From NCBI GenBank assembly GCA_017512985.1, contig JAFWEJ010000008.1, forward strand, positions 248,001 to 312,000: a stretch of DNA of 64,000 nucleotides, read 5' to 3'. The DNA is from Clostridia bacterium (GTDB lineage Bacteria; Bacillota; Clostridia; Christensenellales; Aristaeellaceae). The notes under the pieces were generated by a model. It was not told where the DNA came from and did not search any database. It was given only the letters and a program-made list of their open reading frames with translations. Positions 26,412-37,140 of this stretch are shown here, one piece after another (positions within the stretch are counted from its first letter, which is position 1; the number at the start of each line of letters is the position of its first letter). Made by a program: the position numbers and the translations under genes.

Positions 26412-26912
26412 ATGGGTATTCGGAAGATTGTGACCATCGGGGACGACACGCTCAGGAAGCACTGCAAACCGCAGGAGAAGTTTGACAAAAGGCTTGCCAC
26501 GCTGCTGAAGGATATGGCGGACACCATGTACAAGGCGGAAGGCGTCGGCCTGGCCGCGCCGCAGGTAGGCATCCTCCGGCGCGCCGCCGTCGTGGATGTG
26601 ACGGAAGACCACAGCGGACTGCTGGAAATGGTGAATCCGGAGATCGTCGAACGGGAAGGCGAACAGACCGGACGGGAAGGCTGCCTGAGCGTACCGGGCC
26701 GGCAGGGCGTCGTGACCCGGCCGATGAAGGTCAAAGTGCGCTACCAGGACAGGAACGGCGACATGTTTGAACTGGAGACGGAAGGATTTGAGGCGCGGGC
26801 AATCTGCCACGAGCTCGATCACCTGGACGGCCGCCTGTACATTGACGTGATGAACAGGGAACTGACCGAGGAAGAAATCCAGGGACACATACCGGAGGAT
26901 GACGCGCAGTGA
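26412..26912 (+). CDS. def: Peptide deformylase
   Basis: A 166-residue metalloenzyme that removes the formyl group from nascent N-terminal methionine (EC 3.5.1.88). All three motifs are intact: GVGLAAPQVG (44-53), EGCLSVPG with metal ligand Cys91, and HELDHLDG with His133, Glu134 and His137. The stop overlaps the fmt start (GTGA), so the enzymes that add and remove the formyl group are translationally coupled. Confidence 0.98.
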   Translation: MGIRKIVTIGDDTLRKHCKPQEKFDKRLATLLKDMADTMYKAEGVGLAAPQVGILRRAAVVDVTEDHSGLLEMVNPEIVEREGEQTGREGCLSVPGRQGVVTRPMKVKVRYQDRNGDMFELETEGFEARAICHELDHLDGRLYIDVMNRELTEEEIQGHIPEDDAQ

Positions 26913-27844
26913 GGATTGTTTTCATGGGGACCCCGGAATTCGCGGTGCCCTGCCTGGAGATCATGGTCCGGAACAGACTGGACGTCGTCGGCGTTTTCAC
27001 GCAGCCGGACAGGCCGAAGGGACGCGGCAACAAACTGACGCCGAGCTCTGTGAAAATCGCGGCGGAACAGGCAGGCATCCCCGTTTTCCAGCCTGAAAGG
27101 ATCCGCCGGGACGGCGTGGAAGCATTGAAAGGGCTGAAGCCTGATCTCTGCGTGACGGCCGCCTTCGGACAGATCCTGAGCCAGGAGATCCTGGACATTC
27201 CGCCGCTGGGGAACATCAACGTCCACGCGTCCCTGCTGCCGAAGCACCGCGGCGCCGCACCGATCGCCTACGCAATCATGTGCGGCGACAGGGAAGCCGG
27301 AGTGACGACCATGATGATGGACGCCGGGATAGATACGGGCGACATGCTGCTGCAGGAGAAAACGGAGATCGGTGAGAGCGAAACCTGCGCCGAACTGACC
27401 GCCCGTCTCAGCGTGATCGGATCCGAACTGCTGATGCGCACGATCCGGGAGCTGGAGAACGGAACGCTCAGGCGTATCCCGCAGAACGAGACGGAAATGA
27501 CCTATGACCCGATGCTCAACAAGGGCATGGGAACGGTGGACTTTACCGCGGAAGCGGATACCGTCCGCGGACAGATCAACGGACTGAACCCCTGGCCCTG
27601 CGTTTCCGTTCCGCTCGGCAGCGAGCGGCTGAAGCTGCTCCGGGCGGTCCGGACGGACGCCGGCGGCGAACCGGGAACCGTCATCTCCGCGGACCCGAAG
27701 AGCGGTCTGGTCATCGCGTGCGGAAGCGGATCGGTCAGGATCCTGGAGATCCAGGCTCCCGGCGGGAAAAGGATGAGACCTGAAGATTACCTGAGGGGAC
27801 ACAGCATCCCCGCGGGAACAGACCTGAAAGAGGACAGGATATGA
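26909..27844 (+). CDS. fmt: Methionyl-tRNA formyltransferase
   Basis: A 311-residue enzyme (EC 2.1.2.9) that formylates Met-tRNAfMet with 10-formyl-THF. It opens with RIVFMGTPEFAVPCLE. The active-site stretch NVHASLLPKHRGAAPI carries the catalytic Asn and His, and DAGIDTGDML the Asp. A C-terminal OB-like tRNA-binding domain follows (from about 205, INGLNPWPCVSV). The start is GTG overlapping the def stop, with GGAGG 11 bases upstream. Its TGA overlaps the rsmB ATG. Confidence 0.98.
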   Translation: MRIVFMGTPEFAVPCLEIMVRNRLDVVGVFTQPDRPKGRGNKLTPSSVKIAAEQAGIPVFQPERIRRDGVEALKGLKPDLCVTAAFGQILSQEILDIPPLGNINVHASLLPKHRGAAPIAYAIMCGDREAGVTTMMMDAGIDTGDMLLQEKTEIGESETCAELTARLSVIGSELLMRTIRELENGTLRRIPQNETEMTYDPMLNKGMGTVDFTAEADTVRGQINGLNPWPCVSVPLGSERLKLLRAVRTDAGGEPGTVISADPKSGLVIACGSGSVRILEIQAPGGKRMRPEDYLRGHSIPAGTDLKEDRI

Positions 27845-29196
27845 AGGAACAGAAGCCCATGGACGGGCTTGCCTCCCGGAGGATCGCACTGAAGGTGATC
27901 CGCCAGGTTACGGAAGAGGGCGCCTACGCTTCGCTGGCCCTGGACGCGGCGCTGAAGAACTGCGGCCTGTCCGGCGCGGACAGGCGGCTGGTTTCCAGGC
28001 TGGTCTATGACACGCTGGATCACCTGATCCGGATCGACTGGGCGCTGGCGCAGGTGATGGCAAAGCCCGATACGGATATCAAGCTGAAGAATATCCTGCG
28101 CCTGGGTGCGTGCCAGATCCTCCTGGAGGACCGGATTCCGGACAGTGCGGCAACGAACCTCTGCGTACAGCTCTGCGCTGAACTGGGAATGCCCGGGCTG
28201 AAGGGCGTATGCAACGGGATTCTCCGCAATCTGATCCGGAGAAAGAATGAACTGCTCCTGCCGGAAGCAGAAACGGATCCCGTACGAAACGCTTCCATCC
28301 GCTACAGCGTTCCGGAGTGGCTGTATCTGAAGCTGCGGGAGGATTACGGCGATGAAGCGGACCGGATCCTGTCCTTCCGGAATCTTGATGACGGATGGAC
28401 GCTCCGCCCGAACCTGACCAGGACGGATGACGCGGCTTTTGAGCAGCTGCTGTCAAAAAAAGTCTGGAAAAGCGAACGGACGGACATGCCCCATGCCTGG
28501 AAGATCACCGGCGCGATGGATATCGCGCGGGACGCGGATTACCAGGCGGGCAATTTCTCCATTCAGAGCGTCGGCAGTATGATCGCCTGCCTGGCCGTGG
28601 GCGTGAAGCGCGGACAGCAGATCCTGGACTGCTGCGCGGCGCCGGGAGGGAAAACCTGCTATCTGGCAGAGCTCATGGGCGGCACCGGACGGGTTCAGGC
28701 ATGGGACATCCACGAACACCGCGTTGCGCTGATCGAGGCCCAGGCTAGACGCCTGGGGCTGGAAAACATCCGTCCGATGGTCCGGGACGCGGCAAAATCC
28801 CGGGAAGACCTGGAACGCTCTATGGACGCGGTGCTGCTGGACGCTCCCTGCTCCGGTCTGGGCTTTATGGCGCAGAAGCCGGATCTCAAGCTCCGGGTTA
28901 CTGAGGAGAGCGTTCAGGAACTGACCGCGCTGCAGGAAAAGCTGCTGGACACGGTCTGCACGTATGTGAAACCGGGCGGCGTACTGGTTTACTCCACCTG
29001 CTCCATCCTGAAGGACGAGAACGAGCGGCAGGCCGCGCGCTTCCTTGAACGGCATCCTGAGTTCGAGGAAACGGCCCTGCCGGACAGCATACCGGAACGG
29101 TACAGGAGCAGTCGGGAACGGGGGCTTCAGCTGCTGGAGCACCGGGACGGCGTGGAAGGCTTCTATCTTATCAGGATGAGGAGAAAAGATGACTGA
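27841..29196 (+). CDS. rsmB: 16S rRNA (cytosine(967)-C5)-methyltransferase
   Basis: A 451-residue RsmB/Sun protein. The N-terminal NusB-like RNA-binding domain (about 1-140, SRRIALKVIRQVTEEGAYASLALD) is followed by a SAM-dependent methyltransferase domain. The latter has DCCAAPGGKTCYLAELMGG for SAM binding, DAPCSGLG (motif IV) and YSTCSI (motif VI), the last two carrying the two catalytic cysteines. It overlaps fmt (ATGA) and rlmN (8 bases). It follows def-fmt as in many Bacillota. Confidence 0.96.
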   Translation: MKEQKPMDGLASRRIALKVIRQVTEEGAYASLALDAALKNCGLSGADRRLVSRLVYDTLDHLIRIDWALAQVMAKPDTDIKLKNILRLGACQILLEDRIPDSAATNLCVQLCAELGMPGLKGVCNGILRNLIRRKNELLLPEAETDPVRNASIRYSVPEWLYLKLREDYGDEADRILSFRNLDDGWTLRPNLTRTDDAAFEQLLSKKVWKSERTDMPHAWKITGAMDIARDADYQAGNFSIQSVGSMIACLAVGVKRGQQILDCCAAPGGKTCYLAELMGGTGRVQAWDIHEHRVALIEAQARRLGLENIRPMVRDAAKSREDLERSMDAVLLDAPCSGLGFMAQKPDLKLRVTEESVQELTALQEKLLDTVCTYVKPGGVLVYSTCSILKDENERQAARFLERHPEFEETALPDSIPERYRSSRERGLQLLEHRDGVEGFYLIRMRRKDD

Positions 29197-30250
29197 ACTG
29201 ACCGGAATGACCTGCGAAGAGCTGACGGCCTGGGTGAAGGAACAGGGGTATCCCGCCTTCCGGGGGAAGCAGATCTTCCGCTGGATCCATCAGGGAGCGG
29301 ACTTTGACGGGATGACCAATCTCTCAAAGAACCTGCGGGAAGAGCTTGCCCAAAGGGCTGTTGCCCAGCCGGTGAGCATCCGCACGCAGCGCAGGAGCGA
29401 ACTGGACGGCACCGTGAAGTTCCTGTACGAACTGAAGGACGGGAACTGTGTTGAAGGCGTCCTGATGCGATACAAATACGGCGTGAGCCTGTGCATCTCC
29501 ACGCAGGTGGGATGCAGGATGGGCTGCCGCTTCTGCGCCTCCACGCTGGAGGGGCGCGTGCGGGATCTGACCGCCGGGGAAATGCTCGGGGAGATCCTCT
29601 GCGCAAACCGCTTCATGGCCCCGGAAGGCGAAAAGGTCAGCCATGTGGTGCTGATGGGCAGCGGGGAGCCGCTGGACAATTACGACAACGTGATCCGCTT
29701 CCTGCATCTCCTCCGGGAGGAGGAAGGCATCCGGCTCAGCCTGCGGAACGTGTCGCTGTCCACCTGCGGCATCGTGCCGAAGATGTACGCGCTCGCGGAG
29801 GAAAACCTGCCTGTGACGCTGTGCGTGTCCCTGCACGCGCCGAACGATGAAATCCGCCGCATGACGATGCCGGTCGCAAACACCTGGTCCATCGATGAGA
29901 TCCTGAAGGCGTGCAGGTACTATATACGGAAAACCGGCAGGAGGGTCATTTTCGAGTACGCCCTGTCCGGCGGGATCAACGCCGGGGAGGAACAGGCAAG
30001 GGAACTGGCCGGCAGGCTCCGCGGCATGCAGTGCCATGTGAACCTGATCCCGCTGAATGTCGTCGAGGAGCGCGGCATGAAGGGAGTTACGGAAGAAAAC
30101 GTTCGCCGTTTCCTGAAGGTGCTTCAGGAGGAAAACATCTCCGCCACAAGGCGGCGTGAGATGGGCGATGACATAGAAGGCGCATGCGGGCAGCTGCGCA
30201 GGAAGACGATCAACGCCGCAAGAGGAGAGTTGGCAGATGCGGAAGTTTAA
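29189..30250 (+). CDS. rlmN: Dual-specificity 23S rRNA/tRNA adenine-C2 methyltransferase
   Basis: A 353-residue radical SAM enzyme that methylates A2503 of 23S rRNA and A37 of some tRNAs. The 4Fe-4S cysteines are Cys109, Cys113 and Cys116 in QVGCRMGCRFCAST. The methyl-carrying cysteine is about residue 333 in MGDDIEGACGQL. MGSGEPLDNYDNV is the usual SAM-binding stretch. The start overlaps rsmB by 8 bases and the end overlaps the phosphatase gene by 14. Confidence 0.97.
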   Translation: MTELTGMTCEELTAWVKEQGYPAFRGKQIFRWIHQGADFDGMTNLSKNLREELAQRAVAQPVSIRTQRRSELDGTVKFLYELKDGNCVEGVLMRYKYGVSLCISTQVGCRMGCRFCASTLEGRVRDLTAGEMLGEILCANRFMAPEGEKVSHVVLMGSGEPLDNYDNVIRFLHLLREEEGIRLSLRNVSLSTCGIVPKMYALAEENLPVTLCVSLHAPNDEIRRMTMPVANTWSIDEILKACRYYIRKTGRRVIFEYALSGGINAGEEQARELAGRLRGMQCHVNLIPLNVVEERGMKGVTEENVRRFLKVLQEENISATRRREMGDDIEGACGQLRRKTINAARGELADAEV

Positions 30251-31148
30251 CCTGAAAGGAACCGTCGTGGAGCGGATGAAAGGCATTCAGCGCGAAGAGC
30301 CGAAGCCTTCCGACGCCGCTGCGGCAGCCGGAGACGGAAATCCTGAAATGAGCGCTGCTTTTACCGAAGAGCAGGGCGTGTTTACCGTTGCCTGGCGGAC
30401 GGATGTCGGCAGGCTGCGCAGGAACAATCAGGACGCCGTAATCCTCGGAAACGGACTGGCCGGCGTCGCCGACGGCATGGGCGGGCATAACGGCGGGGAA
30501 ATCGCCTCCGCCGGCCTTCGTGACGGCCTGCTGCGCGAGATCCGGGACCGCAAACCCGGGCATGATGCGCTGCGGGAAGCGGTTCAGACCGTCAACCGTA
30601 CGCTGTGGGAACAGCAGGAAAAGGATATCTCCCTGGCCGGCATGGGAACGACGCTGACGATCGCCTGGCCGACGGCGAAAGAGATGATCATCGGACAGGT
30701 CGGGGACAGCCGCGCCTATCTGCTCCGCGGCGGTGAAATGACCCAGGTGACGGAAGACCACAGCATGGTGGCCGACATGGTCCGCAAAGGCGTGCTGACT
30801 GAGGAACAGGCCGCGTGCCATCCGATGCGGAACTATATTACCCGGGCGGTCGGAACAGAGGAAAACGTCGAGATCGATATCACCCTGCATGAACGCAGGA
30901 AGGGAGACCGCTGGCTCATCTGTTCGGACGGCCTGTACGGCATGGTGCCCAGGGCGGAACTGAAACAGATGCTGGAGGAGGAAAACCTGGAGACCGCCGC
31001 GGAGAAGATGCTACGTGCGGCGCTTGCAGGCGGCGGAAAAGACAATATTTCCATTGTGCTGCTTCAGGACGACACCGGTTCAGCCGCGGAAGAAAATGAG
31101 AACGAGAGCGCTGAAGGCCGGGCCTCTGAGGAGGTGAAGCCGCAGTGA
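30237..31148 (+). CDS. prpC: PP2C-type serine/threonine phosphatase (PrpC/Stp)
   Basis: A 303-residue metal-dependent phosphatase, partner of the PASTA kinase encoded next. Metal-binding motifs are visible: RRNNQDAV, VADGMGGHNGGEIAS, GDSRAYLLR, ICSDGLYGMV and GGGKDNISIVLL. A tail of about 50 N-terminal residues precedes the catalytic domain (starting near TVAWRTDVGRLRR), longer than in B. subtilis PrpC. It should reverse PrkC phosphorylation in cell-wall and growth control. Its TGA overlaps the prkC GTG start. Confidence 0.95.
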   Translation: MRKFNLKGTVVERMKGIQREEPKPSDAAAAAGDGNPEMSAAFTEEQGVFTVAWRTDVGRLRRNNQDAVILGNGLAGVADGMGGHNGGEIASAGLRDGLLREIRDRKPGHDALREAVQTVNRTLWEQQEKDISLAGMGTTLTIAWPTAKEMIIGQVGDSRAYLLRGGEMTQVTEDHSMVADMVRKGVLTEEQAACHPMRNYITRAVGTEENVEIDITLHERRKGDRWLICSDGLYGMVPRAELKQMLEEENLETAAEKMLRAALAGGGKDNISIVLLQDDTGSAAEENENESAEGRASEEVKPQ

Positions 31149-33037
31149 AGGAAAAGATCCTTGCCAACCGCTACAGGCTGACCGAACAGATCGGCATGGG
31201 CGGCATGGCGATCGTTTACCGGGCGGTGGACCTCAGAACCGGGCATAACGTCGCCGTAAAAGTACTCCGTCCCGAATACAATGAAGACAGCGAGTTTATC
31301 AGCCGCTTCCAGCGTGAAGCCGAGGCGGCCAGCAAGATGACGCACCACAATATCGTCAATTTGCTGGACGTCGGCATGGACGGCGAAAACCGCTATCTGG
31401 TCATGGAATATGTACAGGGCAAAACCCTGAAGACCGTGATCCAGGAGCGCGGAAAGCTCAGCCCCGCCCTGGCGGGCCAGATCGCCATACGCATCCTGAG
31501 CGCCCTGGAGCACGCCCACCGGAACGGGATCGTACACCGGGACATCAAACCCCAGAACATCCTGGTCCACGCGGACGGGCATATCAAGGTCGCGGACTTC
31601 GGCATCGCACGGATCGCAAACAGCTCCACCCTGACCAAGGGCGACAACGTCATGGGCTCCGTCCACTATTTCTCTCCCGAACAGGCGAGGGGCGAAGGCG
31701 CGAACGCCACGAGCGACATTTATTCCACAGGCGTCGTCCTGTATGAGATGCTGACCGGGCGGGTGCCCTATGACGGAGACAACCCTGTGGCTGTCGCCAT
31801 GCAGCACCTGCACGCCACGCCTGTGCCGATCCAGAACCTGGCGCCCGACGTGCCGCCGGCGCTGGTGCGCGTGTGCATGAAGGCAATGGAAAAAAATCCC
31901 GCTCTCCGTTACCAGACGGCGAGGGATATGGCGGCGGATATCCGCGCGGCGCTGGAAAACCGGCCTGAAAGGCCTGTCTATCCGGAGAAAGAACTGGACG
32001 TCCAGCAGCCGAAGCCCCAGATGATCAGGGAAGAGACGGGCAGGCAGCCGATCTCCGATACCGGAAGGAACAGGAACCAGGCTGCGCGCCGCAGGAAGAT
32101 CTGGACAGTCATCATGACAACCGCGCTGGGCATTGCCCTCGGGGTCGGGCTGTTCTTCGGGATCACAGCGCTGATCAACAACATATATACTACAGTTTAT
32201 GTGCCGTCCGTCATCGGACTGGACGTGAAAGACGCGGAAGAACTGTTAAGTAAAGAAGATATCAATTTTAAGGAAGTGTATTTTAATTCAGACGAAGTAA
32301 AAGCAAATATCGTTTTCTCCCAGAACCCGGAGGAAAGGGAAATCATCCGGAAAGGCGATACCGTTATCCTTTCAGTATCCAGCGGACCGGCCCAGCTGAC
32401 GATGCCGAACGTGGTGGATATGAACGTGGATGAAGCGACAGAGCTTCTGAAGAGATACGGCTTCACCGTTACCATCCTTCCCGTGATCAGCGGGGACGCC
32501 ACTGTCAACACCGTCGTATCGCAGACACCTGTCGCCAATGAAAAGGTGACCAAGGATACCCCCGTCAGCATTTACAAAAGCGGCGGCAAGACAACCGTTC
32601 CGCTGCTGAAGAACCTTACGCTCGCGGAAGCGGAGGAACTGCTGAAACAGAATGACCTGAGGATCGGAACGACGCTGACATACGTGGATACCAGGAGCGC
32701 AAAGGAGCACGGCAAGATCACCGGGCAGACCCCGGCTGAAAACCTGGAAGTCATGCTGGATTCCGAGGTCAGTCTCAGCATTTACCGTTATCCGACGGAC
32801 CGGGCGGATTATTCCTTCGAGGTGACGTTGAACACGGCGGAGGCGGACGTAGCCCTCCGGATCACGCTTCAGGCCGACGAATCCGCTGTGGAGTTTGAAA
32901 GCTTCTCCCACACCTATCCGACGGATATGGAAAGGAAGCAGCCTGTAACGATCAACCTGCCTGATGCCAGGCACTATACCTGCCGGGTCTACCAGAACGG
33001 CGAAGTGACTGAAGAATTTGGGATCGGCGGGCAATGA
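31145..33037 (+). CDS. prkC: PASTA-domain serine/threonine protein kinase (PrkC/PknB)
   Basis: A 630-residue Hanks-type kinase. The catalytic domain (about 9-270) has the loop GMGGMAIVYRA, catalytic HRDIKPQN, DFGIAR and activation loop GSVHYFSPEQARG. A transmembrane helix follows near 318-345. Three PASTA repeats come next (VYVPSVIGLDVKDAEELL; MPNVVDMNVDEATELL; VPLLKNLTLAEAEELL), plus a C-terminal beta-rich extension of about 90 residues. PASTA domains bind muropeptides or lipid II outside the cell. The start is GTG overlapping prpC. The first PASTA segment (32230-32320) is notably AT-richer than its surroundings. Confidence 0.97.
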   Translation: MKEKILANRYRLTEQIGMGGMAIVYRAVDLRTGHNVAVKVLRPEYNEDSEFISRFQREAEAASKMTHHNIVNLLDVGMDGENRYLVMEYVQGKTLKTVIQERGKLSPALAGQIAIRILSALEHAHRNGIVHRDIKPQNILVHADGHIKVADFGIARIANSSTLTKGDNVMGSVHYFSPEQARGEGANATSDIYSTGVVLYEMLTGRVPYDGDNPVAVAMQHLHATPVPIQNLAPDVPPALVRVCMKAMEKNPALRYQTARDMAADIRAALENRPERPVYPEKELDVQQPKPQMIREETGRQPISDTGRNRNQAARRRKIWTVIMTTALGIALGVGLFFGITALINNIYTTVYVPSVIGLDVKDAEELLSKEDINFKEVYFNSDEVKANIVFSQNPEEREIIRKGDTVILSVSSGPAQLTMPNVVDMNVDEATELLKRYGFTVTILPVISGDATVNTVVSQTPVANEKVTKDTPVSIYKSGGKTTVPLLKNLTLAEAEELLKQNDLRIGTTLTYVDTRSAKEHGKITGQTPAENLEVMLDSEVSLSIYRYPTDRADYSFEVTLNTAEADVALRITLQADESAVEFESFSHTYPTDMERKQPVTINLPDARHYTCRVYQNGEVTEEFGIGGQ

Positions 33038-33963
33038 TGAACGGAAAAAGGAATCAGGAAGTGCAGCCGGAAGAAAAGCCATTGATGAAGGGAACGCTGA
33101 TCAGGGGCATCGGAAGCTTCTATACGGTCAGGGACAGAGGCCGCCGGGAATACACGCTGCGCTGCAAGAAGAAGTTCAGGCGGGAGAATCTTTCGCCCCT
33201 GGTGGGCGACGAAGTACTGTTCTCTCCCGGCCAGGGAGAGGAACACGGATGGCTGGAGGAGATCCTTCCGAGAAGGACCGTATGCCTACGGCCTCCGGTC
33301 GCCAACGTAACGCGCCTCGTGATCGTGATCGCCCCGGTGCCCGAACCGGACATGCTGCTGGTGGACCGCCAGATCTCCCGGGCTTTCAGCCAGGGAATGG
33401 ACGTCCTGATGGTCGTGAACAAATGCGACCTGGACGGTTCGCTTGCGGACCGGATGCGTCGGGAATATGAGCTTACCGGCATCCGCGTGATCGCCGCGAG
33501 CGCCAAAGACGGAACCGGAATCGAAGAGGTCCGCGGCGCGCTGGCCGGCGACGAACTGTGCTGTTTTACCGGACAGAGCGGCGCGGGGAAAAGCACCATG
33601 CTGAACGCCCTGCTCGATCTGAACCTGGAAACGGGAAACATCTCCGAAAAAATTTCCCGGGGAAAGAACACAACGCGGCACACCGAACTCATTGAGAAAA
33701 ACGGGATTCGCGTGATGGATACGGCCGGGTTCAACCTGCTGGAAGCGGAAAACGACCTGGAGCCGGAAAAGCTCAGGGAACGGTATCCCGAATTCGCCCC
33801 GTATGAAGGAAAGTGCCGGTTCAGGGAATGCCTGCACGACCGGGAGCCCGGATGCGCCGTGGATGAAGCCGCAAGGAAGGGCATGATCAGCACGGGAAGG
33901 CTTGAAAGGTATAGGGCCCTGCTTGCTGAGACAAGAGAAGTCTGGAGGGAACGCTATGATTAA
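33034..33963 (+). CDS. rsgA: Ribosome small subunit-dependent GTPase A
   Basis: A 309-residue circularly permuted GTPase for late 30S assembly. An OB fold (about 10-75) precedes the G domain in the order G4 NKCDLDG, G1 GQSGAGKSTMLNAL and G3 DTAGF. The C-terminal zinc motif is CRFRECLHDREPGC (C-x4-C-x-H-x5-C). Overlaps prkC by ATGA; ATG codons at 33034 and 33037 are both possible. The conserved prpC-prkC-rsgA-rpe order supports the call. Confidence 0.97.
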   Translation: MMNGKRNQEVQPEEKPLMKGTLIRGIGSFYTVRDRGRREYTLRCKKKFRRENLSPLVGDEVLFSPGQGEEHGWLEEILPRRTVCLRPPVANVTRLVIVIAPVPEPDMLLVDRQISRAFSQGMDVLMVVNKCDLDGSLADRMRREYELTGIRVIAASAKDGTGIEEVRGALAGDELCCFTGQSGAGKSTMLNALLDLNLETGNISEKISRGKNTTRHTELIEKNGIRVMDTAGFNLLEAENDLEPEKLRERYPEFAPYEGKCRFRECLHDREPGCAVDEAARKGMISTGRLERYRALLAETREVWRERYD

Positions 33964-34603
33964 AATCGCGCCGAGCATTCTTGCGGCGGATCCGCTGAAT
34001 CTCGAAAGAGATGTGAAGGCGGCTCAGAAAGCGGGATGCGACTGGATTCATGTGGATATCATGGACGCCCATTTTGTGCCGAACCTGGCCTATTCCGCGG
34101 AAACGGTCCGCAGGCTGCGCGAAGTGACGGATCTTCCCCTGGACGTTCATCTGATGATGGATAACCCGGAGATCATGGTCGACGCTTTCCTGGACGCCGG
34201 AGCTTCCTGCCTGACGATCCATGCCGAGATCGACCGGAATGTCCCGGCCCTGCTTGACCGGATCCGGAGCAGGGGACGGATGGCGGGCATTGCCCTGAGA
34301 CCCGGTTCTCCCGTGGAGATGATTACCGGTATCCTGGACAGGACAGACCTGGCCCTGATGATGACGGTTGAACCCGGATTCGGCGGACAGAAACTGGACG
34401 CGCGGGTGATCAGCAAGATCCGCCAGCTGAAGGACATGGGTTACACGGGTGAAATCGAGGCGGACGGGGGAATCCGCGAGGATAACCTGGAAAGCCTTGT
34501 GACAAACGGCCTGACCGTCGCCGTGATGGGCACGGCGCTTTTCAGGAACGAGGATATGGCGGCCTGCGTGAAACGGCTGCACCGGATCGGCAGGGGAGAA
34601 TGA
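33956..34603 (+). CDS. rpe: Ribulose-phosphate 3-epimerase
   Basis: A 215-residue TIM barrel (EC 5.1.3.1) interconverting ribulose-5-P and xylulose-5-P. Visible are PSILAADPLNLERDV, HVDIMDAHFVPN (metal and catalytic Asp), DVHLMMDNPE, VEPGFGGQ and EADGGI. The start at 33956 has GGAGGGA 6 bases ahead and overlaps rsgA by 8 bases. It would place xylose freed by the xylanolytic enzymes near 2-4 kb into central metabolism, though xylose isomerase and kinase genes are not in the window. The thiamine pyrophosphokinase gene that often follows rpe is absent. Confidence 0.97.
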   Translation: MIKIAPSILAADPLNLERDVKAAQKAGCDWIHVDIMDAHFVPNLAYSAETVRRLREVTDLPLDVHLMMDNPEIMVDAFLDAGASCLTIHAEIDRNVPALLDRIRSRGRMAGIALRPGSPVEMITGILDRTDLALMMTVEPGFGGQKLDARVISKIRQLKDMGYTGEIEADGGIREDNLESLVTNGLTVAVMGTALFRNEDMAACVKRLHRIGRGE

Positions 34604-34622
34604 CCGCAAAGCGGGAAAAGGT

Positions 34623-35978
<1,356 letters not shown>

Positions 35979-36000
35979 AAAGAGCAAGGAGCATCGCCGC

Positions 36001-37137
36001 ATGAGTGATTATCAGAAAGTGATCCGGGGACGGGAGAGCCTGAAAAAGCTTCCCGCCCTGATGGAAAAACTCGGTATCCGCAGGCCGATGATCGTAGGCA
36101 TGGAACCGCTGACGGGAACAATCCTGAAAAAGAACCCCGCGCTGCTTTCCAGCCCGGTGTTTTCCGCATTCCATCCGAATCCGGACCTGTCCGACACGGA
36201 AGCCGGGGCGGTAGTTTTCCGCCGCGAAGGCTGCGACGGCCTGATCTCCATCGGCGGCGGATCCAGCATTGACACCGCCAAGGCGATCAAGGCCAGGATG
36301 AACGCGGGTTCCGAGGATGATATCATCCACAGCCGCCTCTCGTTTACGCAGCCCTGCCCGCATATCGCTGTTCCCGGCACAGCAGGGACAGGATCCGAGG
36401 CTACGCAGATCGCGGTTGTCTATGTGAACGGCAGCAAAGTCAGCCTGAACCATCCGGAGCTCAGGCCGGACGGCGTCGTGCTGGACGCTTCGCTCCTGGA
36501 TTCGCTGCCCCTGTATCACAAAAAGTCCTGCGCGCTTGACGCGCTGGCGCAGGGGATTGAAAGCTACTGGAGCCGAGGCTCAAACGACGACAGCAAGGTG
36601 CATGCCTACCTGGCAGTCATCGGGGTGCTGGACAACCTGAAGGCCTATCTGGAAGGCGACCCGCACGCTGCGGAGGAAATGCTGGACGCCAGCTTCCAGA
36701 GCGGAAAGGCGATCCAGATCACCCGGACGACCGCGGCGCACGCCATGTCCTATATGCTTACAAAACGGCTGGGACTCGCGCACGGACACGCCTGCATGCT
36801 GACGCTTCCCACGCTGTGGGAGATGATGCAGGAACATGAAGAGATGCAGGATACGCTGAAGGACCTGAGCGCAAAGATGCGCCTTGGGGATATGCGCATG
36901 GCGCCGAAACTGCTGAAAGGGATCCTGTATGACCTGGAGATGGCGATCCCGCCGGTGCCGGGTGATGAAATGCTGGAGGAACTTGCTTCGTCTGTAAATA
37001 CGGAAAGGCTGAACAACCATCCTGTCGTCATGACAAAGGACGAAATCCGGGAAGCGTACCGCCGCTCCATGACACCCCTGTGCGAAAACGAACGGCAGGC
37101 ATGCCTGGATATCTGGAGATACTACGGGAGGGGATAA
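36001..37137 (+). CDS. Iron-containing alcohol dehydrogenase, phosphonoacetaldehyde reductase-like
   Basis: A 378-residue group III alcohol dehydrogenase. Nucleotide-binding GGGSSIDTAKA (86-96) and PGTAGTGSEATQ are clear. Metal-site positions are Asp180, Gln184, His247 and His261/His263 (HGHA). The usual second ligand His is Gln184 in DALAQGIESYWS. That variant, together with HAMSYMLT followed by HGHA, resembles the phosphonoacetaldehyde reductase subgroup. No other phosphonate gene is nearby, so the substrate is unproven. AAGGAG lies 9 bases before the ATG at 36001; the longer frame from 35866 overlaps mnmE and is rejected. Confidence 0.85.
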   Translation: MSDYQKVIRGRESLKKLPALMEKLGIRRPMIVGMEPLTGTILKKNPALLSSPVFSAFHPNPDLSDTEAGAVVFRREGCDGLISIGGGSSIDTAKAIKARMNAGSEDDIIHSRLSFTQPCPHIAVPGTAGTGSEATQIAVVYVNGSKVSLNHPELRPDGVVLDASLLDSLPLYHKKSCALDALAQGIESYWSRGSNDDSKVHAYLAVIGVLDNLKAYLEGDPHAAEEMLDASFQSGKAIQITRTTAAHAMSYMLTKRLGLAHGHACMLTLPTLWEMMQEHEEMQDTLKDLSAKMRLGDMRMAPKLLKGILYDLEMAIPPVPGDEMLEELASSVNTERLNNHPVVMTKDEIREAYRRSMTPLCENERQACLDIWRYYGRG

Positions 37138-37140
37138 CGA

